Origin: Planctomycetaceae bacterium
GTDB lineage: Bacteria > Planctomycetota > Planctomycetia > Planctomycetales > Planctomycetaceae
Reading direction: 5' to 3'
Length of the DNA: 64,000 nt
Assembly (NCBI GenBank): GCA_028284145.1
Contig: JANQSH010000053.1
Span: forward strand, 1 to 64,000
The position numbers and the translations under genes are program-made. The notes below the pieces were generated by a model that saw only the letters and a program-made list of their open reading frames with translations, was not told where the DNA came from and did not search any database. Below are positions 27,025-36,830 of the stretch, in pieces (within the stretch, counting starts at the first letter, position 1; each line of letters begins with the position of its first letter).

Positions 27025-27288
27025 TCAAATTTTTCCCGCTTGCAGATCTTTGACGATCTCAGCAAGCATCACCGGGTTATCGGTTTCGACAACGTGATTG
27101 GCTCGCGATTCCGGTACACCCAGCCGAACCATAATCTCACGGGCGCTTTCCCACAGTTTCAACCGCTTTTTTCCCTCAGAAAGGAACAGGTTGGTCACGA
27201 GTTCACTAAGTCTTTCGCCATCAATCTGTTCGCGGTTGTCGTAGTACCGCCGAATCACATCTTTCTGGTAATCGGAATAATCTGCCAA
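27025..27288 (-). CDS. small conserved-looking protein of unknown function
   Basis: 87 residues, start TTG at 27288 with GTGGA six bases upstream. The sequence is mostly helical and highly charged: DYQKDVIRRYYDNREQID, LSELVTNLFLSEGKKRLKLW and VPESRANHVVETDNPVMLAEI. No cysteine, signal peptide or membrane helix. The balanced composition, single compact frame and ribosome-binding site support a real gene. I do not recognise the family. It lies upstream of the rpmI operon in the same direction with a 219-base gap that contains a promoter, so it is probably a separate unit. Confidence 0.7.
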   Translation of the reverse strand: MADYSDYQKDVIRRYYDNREQIDGERLSELVTNLFLSEGKKRLKLWESAREIMVRLGVPESRANHVVETDNPVMLAEIVKDLQAGKI

Positions 27289-27698
27289 GCGAATTCCACT
27301 TTCAAAAAAAAACCTTCAAAACGGGATATTTTTCTTATATCACCCAGTCATCTTCGTTTATCATCAAGAGTGTTGAGCCTGATGACTTTGGGTTCATCGG
27401 GAACCGATCACTCCTCTGTGTCATGGACTGGGGTCACGGAAACCGGGTTCGGACCTCCCAATCAATTGAGTGCGACTATAACGCTTCTGACGCATTCGGT
27501 TCAACCAATCAGGTAACACCCTGCCAATTGGGAGAGTTGACGCGTTTTTCCGGGCGTTTTAGTATGACAACTTAGCTGGCGTGTCATACCTTTGCGCCAG
27601 TCAGAGTGGGGACTCAGGCAAAAAATCAAACGTAGCATTGCGCTATTGCATCGCGACGATTGGCATCCACGGAGGGTCAATCCTAGGGGACTTTCCGC
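27289..27698. other. divergent intergenic region before the desaturase
   Basis: 410 bases without a gene, between the leftward 87-residue gene and the rightward desaturase. It contains the promoter at 27536-27564. The left side has an A-rich run (about 27306-27314). No repeat of the R1 type is present. Confidence 0.5.
27536..27564 (+). promoter_or_regulatory. sigma-70-type promoter for the fatty acid desaturase gene
   Basis: TTGACG at 27536-27541, exactly 17 bases, then TAGTAT at 27559-27564. Both hexamers are close to consensus. The predicted leader is about 130 bases long. This is the best promoter match seen in the window. Confidence 0.55.
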
Positions 27699-28754
27699 GT
27701 GTCTGTCACGACCTTTACCGAAGAAGAACTGGAAGCAATCGAAGGGAAATGGACAATCACCCGGTTCATTTTCTTTCCAGCAGGTCTGTTTGGGCTTTAT
27801 TTCCTCGCACATCCGTGGCCAACAGACCACTGGGCGATGCAGGCGTTCTGGTCCATCTACACCGGTTATGTGCTTTTCTGCTGGACGAGTTGTTTTCATG
27901 AGACCGCTCATCAGACTTTAAGCGGATCGCGCCGCCTCAGTCTTATTCTGGGACGAGGGCTGGGGACTATCATCGGGGCGCCGTATTCCGTCTATCGAGA
28001 GAGTCACATTCGCCATCACGCTTACCTCAACAAGCCGACAGACTGGGAACTCTGGCCCTACTCCGATCCCAACACATCGGTCTGGTTTCGACGCATCTTC
28101 GTCTGGATCGATCTGTTCCTTGGCGGATTCACCGCACCACTGATTTACGGTCGGACCTTCTTTCACAAGAATTCGCCCATCACCGATAAAAAGCTGCGCC
28201 GCATCATCTGGTGGGAATACCTTGGAATTGTTGCTTTCTGGGGCAGCATTCTTGCCGTCGTTGCGACCTGCAATGCCTGGGAGCTTTTTGTGAAGGTCTG
28301 GGTGATCCCTCACATGGTCGCCGGGTTCATGCAGACCATTCGCAAGCTGACGGAACACCTGGGAATGGCGAGTTACGACCCCCTGAAAGGAACGCGAACC
28401 GTTGTCGGTGCGAGTTGGGTTACCAAGATTTGCACCTTTCTGAATTTCGACATCTTCGTGCATGGCCCGCATCACCGGCATCCACGTGTTGCACATAACC
28501 AGTTGCGTGAGAAGATGCGGGATTATGTCGACAGCCATCCCGACGACAAGTTTCCAATCTATCGCACCTATCTGCAGGCGACCGCCTCGATGATTCCCTG
28601 GATGTTCCGAAACCCGGGAGTGGGAATGTGCGTGGGAGCACCGGCTCCCAGGTCGGAGAAGGCGTCGGATGTCGACAACTTCGTTGCCGATGTCTCTGAA
28701 GAGGTTCTCAAGGGAACGCAACTGGAACGGCCTGAGCCTGGCGGCAGTGCCTGA
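27699..28754 (+). CDS. membrane fatty acid desaturase family protein
   Basis: 351 residues. Start GTG at 27699, eight bases after AGGGGA. The three His boxes of membrane di-iron desaturases are present: HETAHQ (67-72), HIRHH (103-107) and, near residue 260, HGPHHRHP. Hydrophobic spans lie at about 22-38, 48-64, 83-95, 125-150 and 170-225. The family introduces double bonds into acyl chains (or hydroxylates related lipids) at the cytoplasmic membrane, using an electron donor; the exact substrate and position are unknown. It converges with gcvT, only three bases apart. The C-terminal 50 residues after the third box are hydrophilic and acidic. Confidence 0.85.
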   Translation: MSVTTFTEEELEAIEGKWTITRFIFFPAGLFGLYFLAHPWPTDHWAMQAFWSIYTGYVLFCWTSCFHETAHQTLSGSRRLSLILGRGLGTIIGAPYSVYRESHIRHHAYLNKPTDWELWPYSDPNTSVWFRRIFVWIDLFLGGFTAPLIYGRTFFHKNSPITDKKLRRIIWWEYLGIVAFWGSILAVVATCNAWELFVKVWVIPHMVAGFMQTIRKLTEHLGMASYDPLKGTRTVVGASWVTKICTFLNFDIFVHGPHHRHPRVAHNQLREKMRDYVDSHPDDKFPIYRTYLQATASMIPWMFRNPGVGMCVGAPAPRSEKASDVDNFVADVSEEVLKGTQLERPEPGGSA

Positions 28755-28757
28755 CGA

Positions 28758-29843
28758 TCAACCCCGTTTGTAGAACGGCAGAGGGACAACTTCGGTCGCG
28801 ATCCGTTTGCCGCGCAGATCGGCTTCAAGTTTCGTCCCGACAGCAGCATAATCGGGTTGAACATACGCCATGCCGATCGGCTTCTCGAGCGTGGGCGAAA
28901 ACGTTCCAGATGTCACTATCCCAATGGTCTTATCCTGGTTGGAGAAGAGTTCAACGCTTCCCCTTGCGACCCGGCGTCCCTCCAGTTCGATCCCGACGCG
29001 TTTCTTCTGAGGCCCCTGTTCTTTGACTTTGACCAGTGCATCTTTGCCAATAAAGTTGCCCGCATTCAACTTCACCGCAAACGACAGTCCCGCTGTCAGC
29101 GGATCGATCTCTTCATGCAGTTCGTGCCCGTAAAGCGGCATGGCGGCTTCCAGCCGAAGCGTATCACGCGCGCCTAACCCGCAAGGCAGGAGTCCCGCAC
29201 CCTGCCCCGATTCCAAAAGGCTGGCCCACAACTCCCGGCCCGAATCTGCCGCAACAGTCACTTCAAAACCATCTTCCCCAGTGTAGCCGGTTCGACTGAC
29301 ACGAGCTTCGAGCCCTGTGATTTCGGTGCTGGTGCAGGAATAATACTTCATCGTCGCCAGGTCGCAGTCAACCAGCGGCTGCAGGATATCCAAAGATTCC
29401 GGTCCCTGGATTGCCAGCATGAATGTCGCAGTTGTCAGATCATCGATGCCAACCTCAAATTGGCTTTGATGTTGAGTCAACCAGTCGAGGATCTTCGTGC
29501 GGTTGGACGCATTCACAACCAGCTGATAGTCATCGTCGTATCGATAAACAAGAACGTCATCGAGAATCCCGCCCGCCTCATTCGTGACCAGGGAATACCG
29601 AACGTCACCCGGTTTGAGTTTATTAATATCGTTGGTCAGCAGTGAATCGAGAAAGGAACAAACGTCTGTTCCGGAAAAGGCGATCCGCCCCATGTGAGCA
29701 ATATCGAACAGCCCGGCCATATTGCGAACGGCCTGATGTTCTTCGATGATCGAGGTGTACTGCACTGGCATCTGCCAGCCTGCAAAATCAACCATGCGGC
29801 CATTGTGGGCCACATGCCAGTCGTAACACGAGGTACGAGACAT
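28758..29843 (-). CDS. gcvT: glycine cleavage system aminomethyltransferase (T protein)
   Basis: Releases ammonia from the H-protein-bound intermediate and passes the C1 unit to tetrahydrofolate. 361 residues, normal length. Family features are MVDFAGWQMPVQY (about 17-29), LFDIAHMGRI, NDINKLKPGDVRYSLV followed by TNEAGGILDDVLVYR, SRTGYTGEDGFEV (about 187-199) and GLGARDTLRLEAAMPLYGHEL near residue 225. The C-terminal barrel domain has GIVTSGTFSPTLEKPIGMAYV. The genes for the H and P proteins are not in the window. It is followed (upstream on this strand) by the sdhCAB operon; 35 bases separate gcvT from sdhB, so it may be cotranscribed with it. Confidence 0.96.
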   Translation of the reverse strand: MSRTSCYDWHVAHNGRMVDFAGWQMPVQYTSIIEEHQAVRNMAGLFDIAHMGRIAFSGTDVCSFLDSLLTNDINKLKPGDVRYSLVTNEAGGILDDVLVYRYDDDYQLVVNASNRTKILDWLTQHQSQFEVGIDDLTTATFMLAIQGPESLDILQPLVDCDLATMKYYSCTSTEITGLEARVSRTGYTGEDGFEVTVAADSGRELWASLLESGQGAGLLPCGLGARDTLRLEAAMPLYGHELHEEIDPLTAGLSFAVKLNAGNFIGKDALVKVKEQGPQKKRVGIELEGRRVARGSVELFSNQDKTIGIVTSGTFSPTLEKPIGMAYVQPDYAAVGTKLEADLRGKRIATEVVPLPFYKRG

Positions 29844-29878
29844 AATCGAAGCCTTTTTGAACGAAAGAGATCTCGTGA

Positions 29879-30655
29879 TCAGAATGGCAACAGCGAACGG
29901 AGATATTCCCGGTTGAGCCGTGCGATATTCTCGACAGAAATCCCCGCAGGACAGGCGGCTTCACACTCGTAGGTATTCGTGCAGGAGCCGAACTGTTCCT
30001 TGTCCATCTGAGCTACCATATCGTTGGCGCGTTGCTTGCGTTCAGGCTTTCCCTGGGGAAGCAAAGCGAGGTGTGATACCTTCGCACCGACGAACAACAT
30101 TGCGGAGGCATTCTTGCAGGCGGCGACACAGGCACCACAGCCGATGCAGGCTGCCGCGTTCATCGATTGTTCCGCATCATCTTTGGGAACGAGAATCGCA
30201 TTGGCATCGGGCGGGTTGCCGGTATTGACCGAGACGAATCCCCCCGCTTCGATGATACGATCAAAAGCCGATCGATCGACCACCAGATCGCGAATCACGG
30301 GAAAGGCGGTTGCCCGCCACGGTTCGATGACGATCGTGTCGCCATCATTGAATCGCCGCATGTGGAGCTGACAGGTGGTTGTTTCGCGGTCGGGACCATG
30401 CGCCTGACCGTTGATGACCATTCCACACATCCCACAAATGCCTTCACGACAATCGTGATCGAAGGCGACCGGTTCTTCGTCGCCGGCCAGCAGTTGCTCG
30501 TTGAGAACATCGAGCATTTCGAGGAACGACATGTGGGTGGATACACCCTTGAGATCGTAAGTGCGGAATTCCCCGCGATCATCCGGTCCCGACTGCCGCC
30601 AGACTTTGATCGTCAGATCGATCGTCTCATTCGAGGTATCGGTTGTTGCACCCAT
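29879..30655 (-). CDS. sdhB: succinate dehydrogenase iron-sulfur subunit
   Basis: Carries electrons from the flavoprotein to quinone. 258 residues. Cysteine clusters: plant-type [2Fe-2S] [13 protein letters not shown] (about 68-80), and in the C-terminal domain [13 protein letters not shown] (about 158-170) and CEAACPAGI (about 225-233), which ligate the [4Fe-4S] and [3Fe-4S] centres. The start ATG overlaps the sdhA stop codon by one base (TAATG), so translation is coupled. Together with SdhC and SdhA it forms complex II of the type with a single large cytochrome b subunit; no sdhD is present. Confidence 0.96.
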   Translation of the reverse strand: MGATTDTSNETIDLTIKVWRQSGPDDRGEFRTYDLKGVSTHMSFLEMLDVLNEQLLAGDEEPVAFDHDCREGICGMCGMVINGQAHGPDRETTTCQLHMRRFNDGDTIVIEPWRATAFPVIRDLVVDRSAFDRIIEAGGFVSVNTGNPPDANAILVPKDDAEQSMNAAACIGCGACVAACKNASAMLFVGAKVSHLALLPQGKPERKQRANDMVAQMDKEQFGSCTNTYECEAACPAGISVENIARLNREYLRSLLPF

Positions 30656-32592
30656 TATTTGTAACTCCTGACAGCCAGCGGAACCGCCTCAAATTTCAAA
30701 TCTTCTTTGTGCAGGGTTGGTGTTTCGCCAACACCGTTGAATTCCCAGGCTGAGACATAGCAGTAATTTTCGTCGTCGCGCCGAGCCGCGTTTTCTTCGG
30801 TTTGATGTTCTTCCCGGAAATGCCCACCACATGACTCATTCCGTTCGGCTGCATCGTGTGCCAGCAGTTCGGAAAACTCCAGGAAGTCTGCCAGGCGTCC
30901 CGCATATTCAAGATTCTGATTGAAACTCTCTCCAACGCCGGGAACTTTGATGGTCTGCCAGAATTCATCCCGCAATTCGCGAATCTGTTCTTTGGCAATT
31001 TTCAATCCCTCGGCATTGCGTGCCATCCCGCAATGTTGCCACATGATCTTGCCCAACTTGCGGTGGAGATCGTTGACGGTTTGATTTCCTTTCACAGCCA
31101 GAATACTCTCCACCCGATTCCGTGCTTCAACCAGCGTCTCTTTGAAGGCGGGACTGTCGGTCGAAACCGAGGGGAGTGAATGCGATCCGAAATGATGGCT
31201 GAGCGTGTAGGGAATCACGAAGTAGCCGTCTGCCAATCCCTGCATCAACGCGCTGGCACCGAGTCGGTTTGCACCGTGGTCCGAGAAGTTTGCCTCACCC
31301 AGAACAAACAGACCGGGGATCGTACTCATCAGGTTGTAGTCAACCCATAATCCGCCCATGGTGTAATGCACAGCCGGGTAGATTTTCATGGGAACTTCGT
31401 AGGGATTATCCGCCGTGATCTTCTCGTACATGTGGAACAGATTGCCGTACTTCGCGCGGATGACATCTTCGCCATCGCGTTTGATCGCATCGCGAAAATC
31501 GAGATAAACCGCCAACCCGGTTTCGCCCACACCATAGCCGGCATCGCAGCGTTCTTTGGCGGCTCGGGATGCAACATCTCGAGGAACCAGATTGCCGAAC
31601 GCAGGATATCGACGTTCCAGGAAATAGTCCCGTTCATCCTCGGGAATGTCTGTCGGATGACGCTTATCGCCTTCTTTCTTTGACACCCAGACGCGACCGT
31701 CATTCCTCAGACTTTCGCTCATCAAAGTCAGTTTGGATTGGTAATCGCCACTGACCGGAATACAGGTGGGGTGAATTTGGGTATAACAGGGATTCGCGAA
31801 AAAGGCTCCCCGTCGATGGCAACGCCAGGCCGCGGTCACGTTGCAGCTTTTGGCGTTGGTCGAAAGAAAATACGCGTTGCCATAGCCACCGGTACAAAGC
31901 AGGACCGCGTGGGCGGCATGTGATTCAAATTCGCCTGTGACCAGATTACGCGTGACAATGCCGCGAGCCATCCCATCGACAATCACCAAATCGAGCATTT
32001 CCCGGCGGGGATAGAGTTGCACCTTGCCAAGTTTGACCTGTCGCATCAAAGCGGAATAGGCGCCCAACAGAAGTTGCTGGCCTGTCTGTCCCCGGGCGTA
32101 AAATGTCCGCGATACCTGTGCCCCGCCAAAGGAGCGGTTGGACAATGTTCCGCCGTATTCCCGGGCAAATGGAACGCCCTGGGCCACGCACTGGTCGATG
32201 ATGTTGTTGCTGACTTCCGCAAGACGATAGACATTTGATTCACGACTGCGGTAATCGCCCCCCTTTACCGTGTCGTAAAACAGCCGCCAGACACTATCAC
32301 CATCATTCGGGTAATTTTTCGCGGCGTTAATGCCACCTTGCGCAGCGATACTATGGGCGCGGCGCGGGGAATCCTGAATGCAAAACGATTTGACGTTGTA
32401 TCCCAGTTCCGCCAGCGATGCAGCCGCCGAAGCACCGGCCAACCCCGTGCCGACGACGATCACATCGAACTTTCGTTTGTTCGCCGGGTTGACGAGTTTC
32501 ATCTCGAATTTGTGTTTCGTCCAGCGTTCCTGCATGGGGCCACTGGGGACATTCGAGATGAGTGTGCTGGATGCCTGAGTTGTTGTGCTCAT
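30655..32592 (-). CDS. sdhA: succinate dehydrogenase flavoprotein subunit
   Basis: Oxidises succinate to fumarate in the citric acid cycle, with covalently bound FAD. 645 residues. The FAD-binding motif is [20 protein letters not shown] (about 44-63). [15 protein letters not shown] (about 81-95) contains the His that carries FAD. The active-site region is [14 protein letters not shown], and the C-terminal part has [13 protein letters not shown] and the quinol-type [19 protein letters not shown]. This is the Bacillus/Bacteroidetes-like form. It follows sdhC after R1 copy f and overlaps sdhB by one base. R1 lies in the space where the leader of sdhA would be. Confidence 0.97.
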   Translation of the reverse strand: MSTTTQASSTLISNVPSGPMQERWTKHKFEMKLVNPANKRKFDVIVVGTGLAGASAAASLAELGYNVKSFCIQDSPRRAHSIAAQGGINAAKNYPNDGDSVWRLFYDTVKGGDYRSRESNVYRLAEVSNNIIDQCVAQGVPFAREYGGTLSNRSFGGAQVSRTFYARGQTGQQLLLGAYSALMRQVKLGKVQLYPRREMLDLVIVDGMARGIVTRNLVTGEFESHAAHAVLLCTGGYGNAYFLSTNAKSCNVTAAWRCHRRGAFFANPCYTQIHPTCIPVSGDYQSKLTLMSESLRNDGRVWVSKKEGDKRHPTDIPEDERDYFLERRYPAFGNLVPRDVASRAAKERCDAGYGVGETGLAVYLDFRDAIKRDGEDVIRAKYGNLFHMYEKITADNPYEVPMKIYPAVHYTMGGLWVDYNLMSTIPGLFVLGEANFSDHGANRLGASALMQGLADGYFVIPYTLSHHFGSHSLPSVSTDSPAFKETLVEARNRVESILAVKGNQTVNDLHRKLGKIMWQHCGMARNAEGLKIAKEQIRELRDEFWQTIKVPGVGESFNQNLEYAGRLADFLEFSELLAHDAAERNESCGGHFREEHQTEENAARRDDENYCYVSAWEFNGVGETPTLHKEDLKFEAVPLAVRSYK

Positions 32593-32616
32593 GATCGGTT
32601 TGATTCCAGTCGTTTA

Positions 32617-32714
32617 GAGCAGTTTACCTTTTCGCGTAGCATCTCTGGCTCGTGGGAGTTCAGGTTGGCAGGCCAAACGACGGTTCTCGCGGAACGAAAA
32701 GGCAAATACGCCTT
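32617..32714 (+). repeat. R1 dispersed repeat, copy f (short form) inside the sdhC-sdhA gap
   Basis: Left end GAGCAGTTTACCTTTTCGCG, middle ATCTCTGGCTCGTGGGAG, GGCAGGCC, right hairpin AAGGCaaatacGCCTT instead of the usual AGAGCGtaataCGCTCT. Both arms changed together, keeping the stem. It is opposite to the operon direction, and its right end overlaps the sdhC stop codon. Confidence 0.85.
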
Positions 32715-33387
32715 ATTTGAAAAGAGCCCAGACCGGGAAACTGGCAAAGCCGAGCGAAATCCCCACGCCAAAGATGATGCTGAACCACTTGAAGCACTTC
32801 TGAGTCCACTGGTTGCTGGTTCCCAGTGATTGAAACGCGCTCGCCACGCCATGTGTCAAATGGACACCCAGCAGTAATGTCCCTGCGAAGTAAACGGTTG
32901 CCGTTATTGGATTCTTCAACAGCATCACCGCCTTTTCAAAAGGCTCTTTCCCCTCATAAGTGATGTCGGGACGGAACTCCATACGGAAATCGATCAAATG
33001 TAAGATGATAAAACCGAGTACGAGCGCCCCGGAGACAAACATCCAGTTTTCCGGCCACGCTTTGAAGATGCCCTGTGAATTTGACTCGATTTTGGTCTGT
33101 TTTCTGTCGTAGGTCTGGCTGCGGGCCGTCTTGTTGTCTTTGCCAGTCGAAATCGCCAGATAAATATGCATCAGAAACAGAACCAGCAAGCCGAGCTCCG
33201 CGATGGCCAGCAGAAGTTTCTGTTTATGCAATGTATCGGCGTACTCGTTGTAGGCATCCGGACCGACATACAGCAGAAAGTTTCCCGCCAGATGTGCGAC
33301 CAGAAAACCGCACAACAGCAAACCGGTAACGCCCATCACCAGTTTCCTGCCGATGGAAGATCGAAGAGCAAATAGCAACCTGTTCAA
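32713..33387 (-). CDS. sdhC: succinate dehydrogenase cytochrome b subunit
   Basis: Membrane anchor that binds heme and quinone. 224 residues with five predicted membrane helices (about 12-37, 60-80, 110-135, 160-185 and 197-220), as in the single-subunit (type B) enzymes of Bacillus and Bacteroidetes. GRKLVMGVTGLLLCGFLVAH near the N-terminus has a likely heme-ligand His; further His residues are LVLFLMHIYLAI, FIILHLIDF and LLLGVHLTHGV. The start TTG at 33387 is supported by GAGGAG seven bases upstream. First gene of the sdhCAB operon; R1 copy f separates it from sdhA. An R1 copy also lies upstream (copy g). Confidence 0.92.
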   Translation of the reverse strand: MNRLLFALRSSIGRKLVMGVTGLLLCGFLVAHLAGNFLLYVGPDAYNEYADTLHKQKLLLAIAELGLLVLFLMHIYLAISTGKDNKTARSQTYDRKQTKIESNSQGIFKAWPENWMFVSGALVLGFIILHLIDFRMEFRPDITYEGKEPFEKAVMLLKNPITATVYFAGTLLLGVHLTHGVASAFQSLGTSNQWTQKCFKWFSIIFGVGISLGFASFPVWALFK

Positions 33388-34018
33388 TTCAGGCTCCTCG
33401 TGGAAGAGAGAATCAACTTATTGGGATACTATACGACGTCCGAAAGAGCGGTACCTGCATTCCGAACTGAGGCCGATAATGCTCAGCCATCAGAGTCCTG
33501 AAGACGGTTCGTCCGCTTCATTCCAATTCACATCGGCTCCCATAGCCGAACAGACAGACCTGCAGCTTCGTCACCACAGAAGTGTTCCATCATGAGCAGT
33601 TCACCTTCCAGTGTGACGTCTCTGGCTCGTGGGGGCCTGGTTTACAGGCCAATCGACGCTCATCGCGGCACAGAAGAGCGTAATACTCTCATGAACACCT
33701 GTCAAAGTGAACGATACGACATTCCAATCGTGGATTCGATTGATGGCGAACTGAAGCTGGTCGACCACCGTAACACGATTTGAGGTTTCAATGTGTCATT
33801 CCGGAACAGTGATGGCTCGACCTCCCTGCCGGCCATCTATTGATCCGTGATTGACCTCGATTCTTTATCGTGACTTCACCCGGCACGAGAAAAAACCGGT
33901 ATGAGAAAAAGCCCCCTTCTTCCGTTACCGGCCACATCGCCCACAGGTGGATTATAGAAGGCAGATCCATTGTTGCAATCGTGATGAGTGCCTAACTTTG
34001 AGGAGAAAACTGAATTGC
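33388..34018. other. 631-base region between sdhC and rnr containing R1 copy g
   Basis: Apart from the repeat at 33594-33689 no gene is visible. It should contain the promoter of sdhCAB on the - strand near 33400-33480; I see no clear hexamer pair. The part nearest rnr (33700-34018) shows nothing I can name. Confidence 0.45.
33594..33689 (+). repeat. R1 dispersed repeat, copy g (short form)
   Basis: Left end GAGCAGTTCACCTTCCAG, middle GTCTCTGGCTCGTGG, perfect hairpin GGCCTGgtttaCAGGCC, CGGCACAGA, right end AGAGCGTAATACTCT with a two-base loss. CATGA occurs on both sides of the copy (33591-33595 and 33690-33694), but overlaps the element on the left, so it is not good evidence for a target duplication. 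Confidence 0.88.
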
Positions 34019-36541
34019 TCAAGTTAAGCGTTTCGGTTTGCCTCTGCCCGACGTCTTTTGCTTTTTCGCCTTACGTCGTGTCGATTGTTGTTGCGTTGTA
34101 CCACCCGACTTTCGCGTTGATTTTTTCCGCGACCTGGCCGATTTGTGCGCTGTCTTCTTTTTCGCTGAAGCCGTCGTCTTTTTGCGAGTTGAACTCTTCT
34201 TTCCGGCCTTCTTTGCCGGTTTTCCGACCGACGTTTTGGCAGGTTTTTTAGCAACAGCCGATTTCTTATTCGCCCTTTTTGATCCTTTTTTGGCCGTTGT
34301 TCCCTTTTTTCTGTTTCGCGTGGATTTCTTCCCCGACGATTCTGGTCTTTGTCTGCGAGGTGATCCTGACGTCTCTGGTTCACTCGTCGCAGCCCGCATC
34401 CGCCGCGTTCCCTCAACATTGACCAGACGCAAATCGAGTACACGACGATCGACATCGACATGCGTCACTTCCACTGTCACCAGATCACCCAGCCGATACT
34501 GCGTTCCACTTCGCCGCGCGAGCAAACTGAACGTCGCACGATCGTAATCGTATGGCTCCTGAATCGTCAAATGGCTGATGTGCACCAGCCCTTCGACTGG
34601 CAACTCCACCCCCTGACAAAACAGGCCGAATGGTTCGACACCTGTAATCGAGGCTTCCAACCGCATACCGATCTGATCCGCAAGGAACGCCAGCAGTTTG
34701 ATCTTGGTCAACTCCCGTTCCGCTTCTGCCGCCCGACGTTCAGTCAGCGAACAACTTTTGCCGAGTTTGATCAATTCAACTTCCGACAGATAACGTAAAT
34801 TGTTCGGATCGGTCACGAGATTCCCCACGAGTCTGTGAATGATCAGGTCGGGATACCTCCGAATCGGACTCGTGAAGTGGCAATACTGGCCGACAGCGAG
34901 TGCGTAATGGCCAATCTCCCGCGGAGTGTACTCAGCCTGCTTCAAGCTGCGGAGGAGCCCATAATTGACGGAGCGCTGCAGCGGAGTTCCTTCGGCTGCA
35001 TTCAGCAGTTCCTGCAATGCTGCTTTGCTCTGGAATTTTGGTAGATCAAATCCCAACGCATCGACAAATTCAGAATAGGCTTTGAGTTTGGCATAGTCGG
35101 GATCAGCATGCACCCGCCGTAAAAATGGCAGTTCCAGATCGTTCAATTTCGTCGCCACCGCGATGTTCGCAGCCAGCATAAATTCTTCGATGATCTGATG
35201 GCTTTCGTCGTGTTCCCGTTCGTGCGCACCGGTCACGCGAGCATCTTCATCGAAATCCAATTCGACTTCGCCCATGTGCAATTCCAGCGCCCCGGCAGCA
35301 AATCGGCGTTTGCGGAGAATCATTGCCAAATCATACATCCGCTGCAGCAGGGACCGGGCTTTCGCCGCGACCTTTGGTTGACCAGATTTGGAATTGTCCA
35401 AAATCGGCAACACTTCTTCGTACGCGAATCGCTTTGTCACTTTGATCGCTGAGTTTGCGAATTCGGTGTGGATGGGGATCCCTTCCGGATTAAATTCAAT
35501 CAAGGTCGATTTTGTATAGCGGACCTTTCCTTCCTGCAAACTGGCAAGTCCATTGGAAATCGTCTCTGGCAACATCGGGATCACATGCCGAGGCAGGTAG
35601 ACACTGTTTCCCCGAAGTTGTGCTTCGCGATCAAGTTGACTGCCGGGAGCAACAAAGTGTGCGACGTCGGCAATGTGCACGCCAAGATGCCAATGGCCAT
35701 CTTTGGTACGCTTCAGGGAAATGGCGTCATCAAAATCGCGTGCATCGGCCGGGTCGATCGTGACGATCGTCTCTTTCGTCAAGTCGAGCCGACCATCCAG
35801 ATCCTGCTCGTTGAATTGATCCACCTGATCGCGTGCCTCCTCCATCACTTCTGGCGGAAACTTTACGGGCAGGCCATATTCGTGGATAATCGAAAGCGTA
35901 TCGACACCGGGCGCTCCGCGCGGACCAAGGACTTCCGTCAAAACGCCTTCGCCAATCTGAAAGTGGGACGGAAAGCGAAGCATTTCGATGACGACCTTGT
36001 CGCCGACCTTTGCACCTTTGGCACCGGGATCGCCCACATAGATCGCCTCGTTGAAAATCGTGCCATCGACCTGAACGTATCCGCTGCCGGTCTTTTCGAG
36101 ATAGGTCCCGACAAACAGATTGGTGGCTCGCTCGATGACTTCCTCCACGCGCCCGCAACGTTGACCGCCTCCGCGACGGCGCTTCAGCAATCTTATGAGA
36201 ACTTCATCTCCAGTTTGTGCGTCTCCCAAATCCTGTGCGGAAATGTAAATATCGCCCGAACGATCTCCCGAGATCGCGTCATGAGGTATCAGGAAACCCG
36301 CTCCACTGGCGATTTTCCTGATGACACCTGACACCATCCCTGGGACCTTTTTTGAACGCAGTTTTCCCGATTTCCCACGATGGAGTTGCCCGTTTTCCAC
36401 CAATTGATCGACAACAGCTTCAAACCTGGAAGTCTGCTTCCTGGGGATCTTCAACTTGCGGGCCAACCCAGTAACGCGTAACGATTTCTTGCCCGGCCTG
36501 GAAAGGTAGGCCAGGATCTTTTGTTCAAACTTGTGATTCAT
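34019..36541 (-). CDS. rnr: ribonuclease R (RNB family exoribonuclease) with Lys-rich tail
   Basis: Processive 3'-5' exoribonuclease that degrades structured RNA. From ATG 36541 the protein has 840 residues and begins with a winged-helix-like region (MNHKFEQKILAYLSRPGKK). A frame open further upstream runs through R1 copy h and has no homology; an ATG at 36568 is the only other plausible start. Cold-shock domains (about 70-230) precede the RNB catalytic domain, which has IDPADARDFDDAIS (about 275-288, catalytic Asp residues) and HIADVAHFVAPGS. A C-terminal S1 domain ends near 740. The last roughly 95 residues are Lys/Ala/Ser-rich (KKPAK, GKPAKKAGKK) and resemble histone H1 tails. No Shine-Dalgarno is obvious. 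Confidence 0.93.
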   Translation of the reverse strand: MNHKFEQKILAYLSRPGKKSLRVTGLARKLKIPRKQTSRFEAVVDQLVENGQLHRGKSGKLRSKKVPGMVSGVIRKIASGAGFLIPHDAISGDRSGDIYISAQDLGDAQTGDEVLIRLLKRRRGGGQRCGRVEEVIERATNLFVGTYLEKTGSGYVQVDGTIFNEAIYVGDPGAKGAKVGDKVVIEMLRFPSHFQIGEGVLTEVLGPRGAPGVDTLSIIHEYGLPVKFPPEVMEEARDQVDQFNEQDLDGRLDLTKETIVTIDPADARDFDDAISLKRTKDGHWHLGVHIADVAHFVAPGSQLDREAQLRGNSVYLPRHVIPMLPETISNGLASLQEGKVRYTKSTLIEFNPEGIPIHTEFANSAIKVTKRFAYEEVLPILDNSKSGQPKVAAKARSLLQRMYDLAMILRKRRFAAGALELHMGEVELDFDEDARVTGAHEREHDESHQIIEEFMLAANIAVATKLNDLELPFLRRVHADPDYAKLKAYSEFVDALGFDLPKFQSKAALQELLNAAEGTPLQRSVNYGLLRSLKQAEYTPREIGHYALAVGQYCHFTSPIRRYPDLIIHRLVGNLVTDPNNLRYLSEVELIKLGKSCSLTERRAAEAERELTKIKLLAFLADQIGMRLEASITGVEPFGLFCQGVELPVEGLVHISHLTIQEPYDYDRATFSLLARRSGTQYRLGDLVTVEVTHVDVDRRVLDLRLVNVEGTRRMRAATSEPETSGSPRRQRPESSGKKSTRNRKKGTTAKKGSKRANKKSAVAKKPAKTSVGKPAKKAGKKSSTRKKTTASAKKKTAHKSARSRKKSTRKSGGTTQQQSTRRKAKKQKTSGRGKPKRLT

Positions 36542-36715
36542 TCTTTTCAATTCTGATATGTCTTTCATTTCTCGACTGCATGCCAGCAGGCGTTCAAGCT
36601 CAAAGCGTTTTCTGTAGCATGGGCAATCTGTAGCATGCGCAAATTGCGTCGGACTGTCACTCCACACGCGTCTTCGGTAAGGTTTTGCGCAAAGAGAGAG
36701 CCGACACAACATTTG

Positions 36716-36814
36716 GAGCAGTTTACTGTTTGGTGTGACGCCTCTGGCTCGTAGGGGCCTGTGTTTGCAGGCCGAGCGACGCCCATCACGGCACAGAAGA
36801 GCGTAATACGCTCT
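36716..36814 (+). repeat. R1 dispersed repeat, copy h (short form)
   Basis: Left end GGAGCAGTTTACTGTTTGG, middle CGCCTCTGGCTCGTAGGGG, perfect hairpin GGCCTGtgtttgCAGGCC, right end AGAGCGTAATACGCTCT. It lies between the MFS gene and rnr, both leftward, so the repeat is in antisense orientation. Confidence 0.92.
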
Positions 36815-36830
36815 ATGGATGACGTATCGC

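Noticed and set aside
33590-33695. CATGA on both sides of R1 copy g as a target-site duplication
   Set aside because: The left copy overlaps the element itself and no similar duplication is seen at the other copies.
35468-36331. A 287-codon open frame on the + strand within rnr
   Set aside because: Antisense shadow of the RNB catalytic domain; no domain, no ribosome-binding site.
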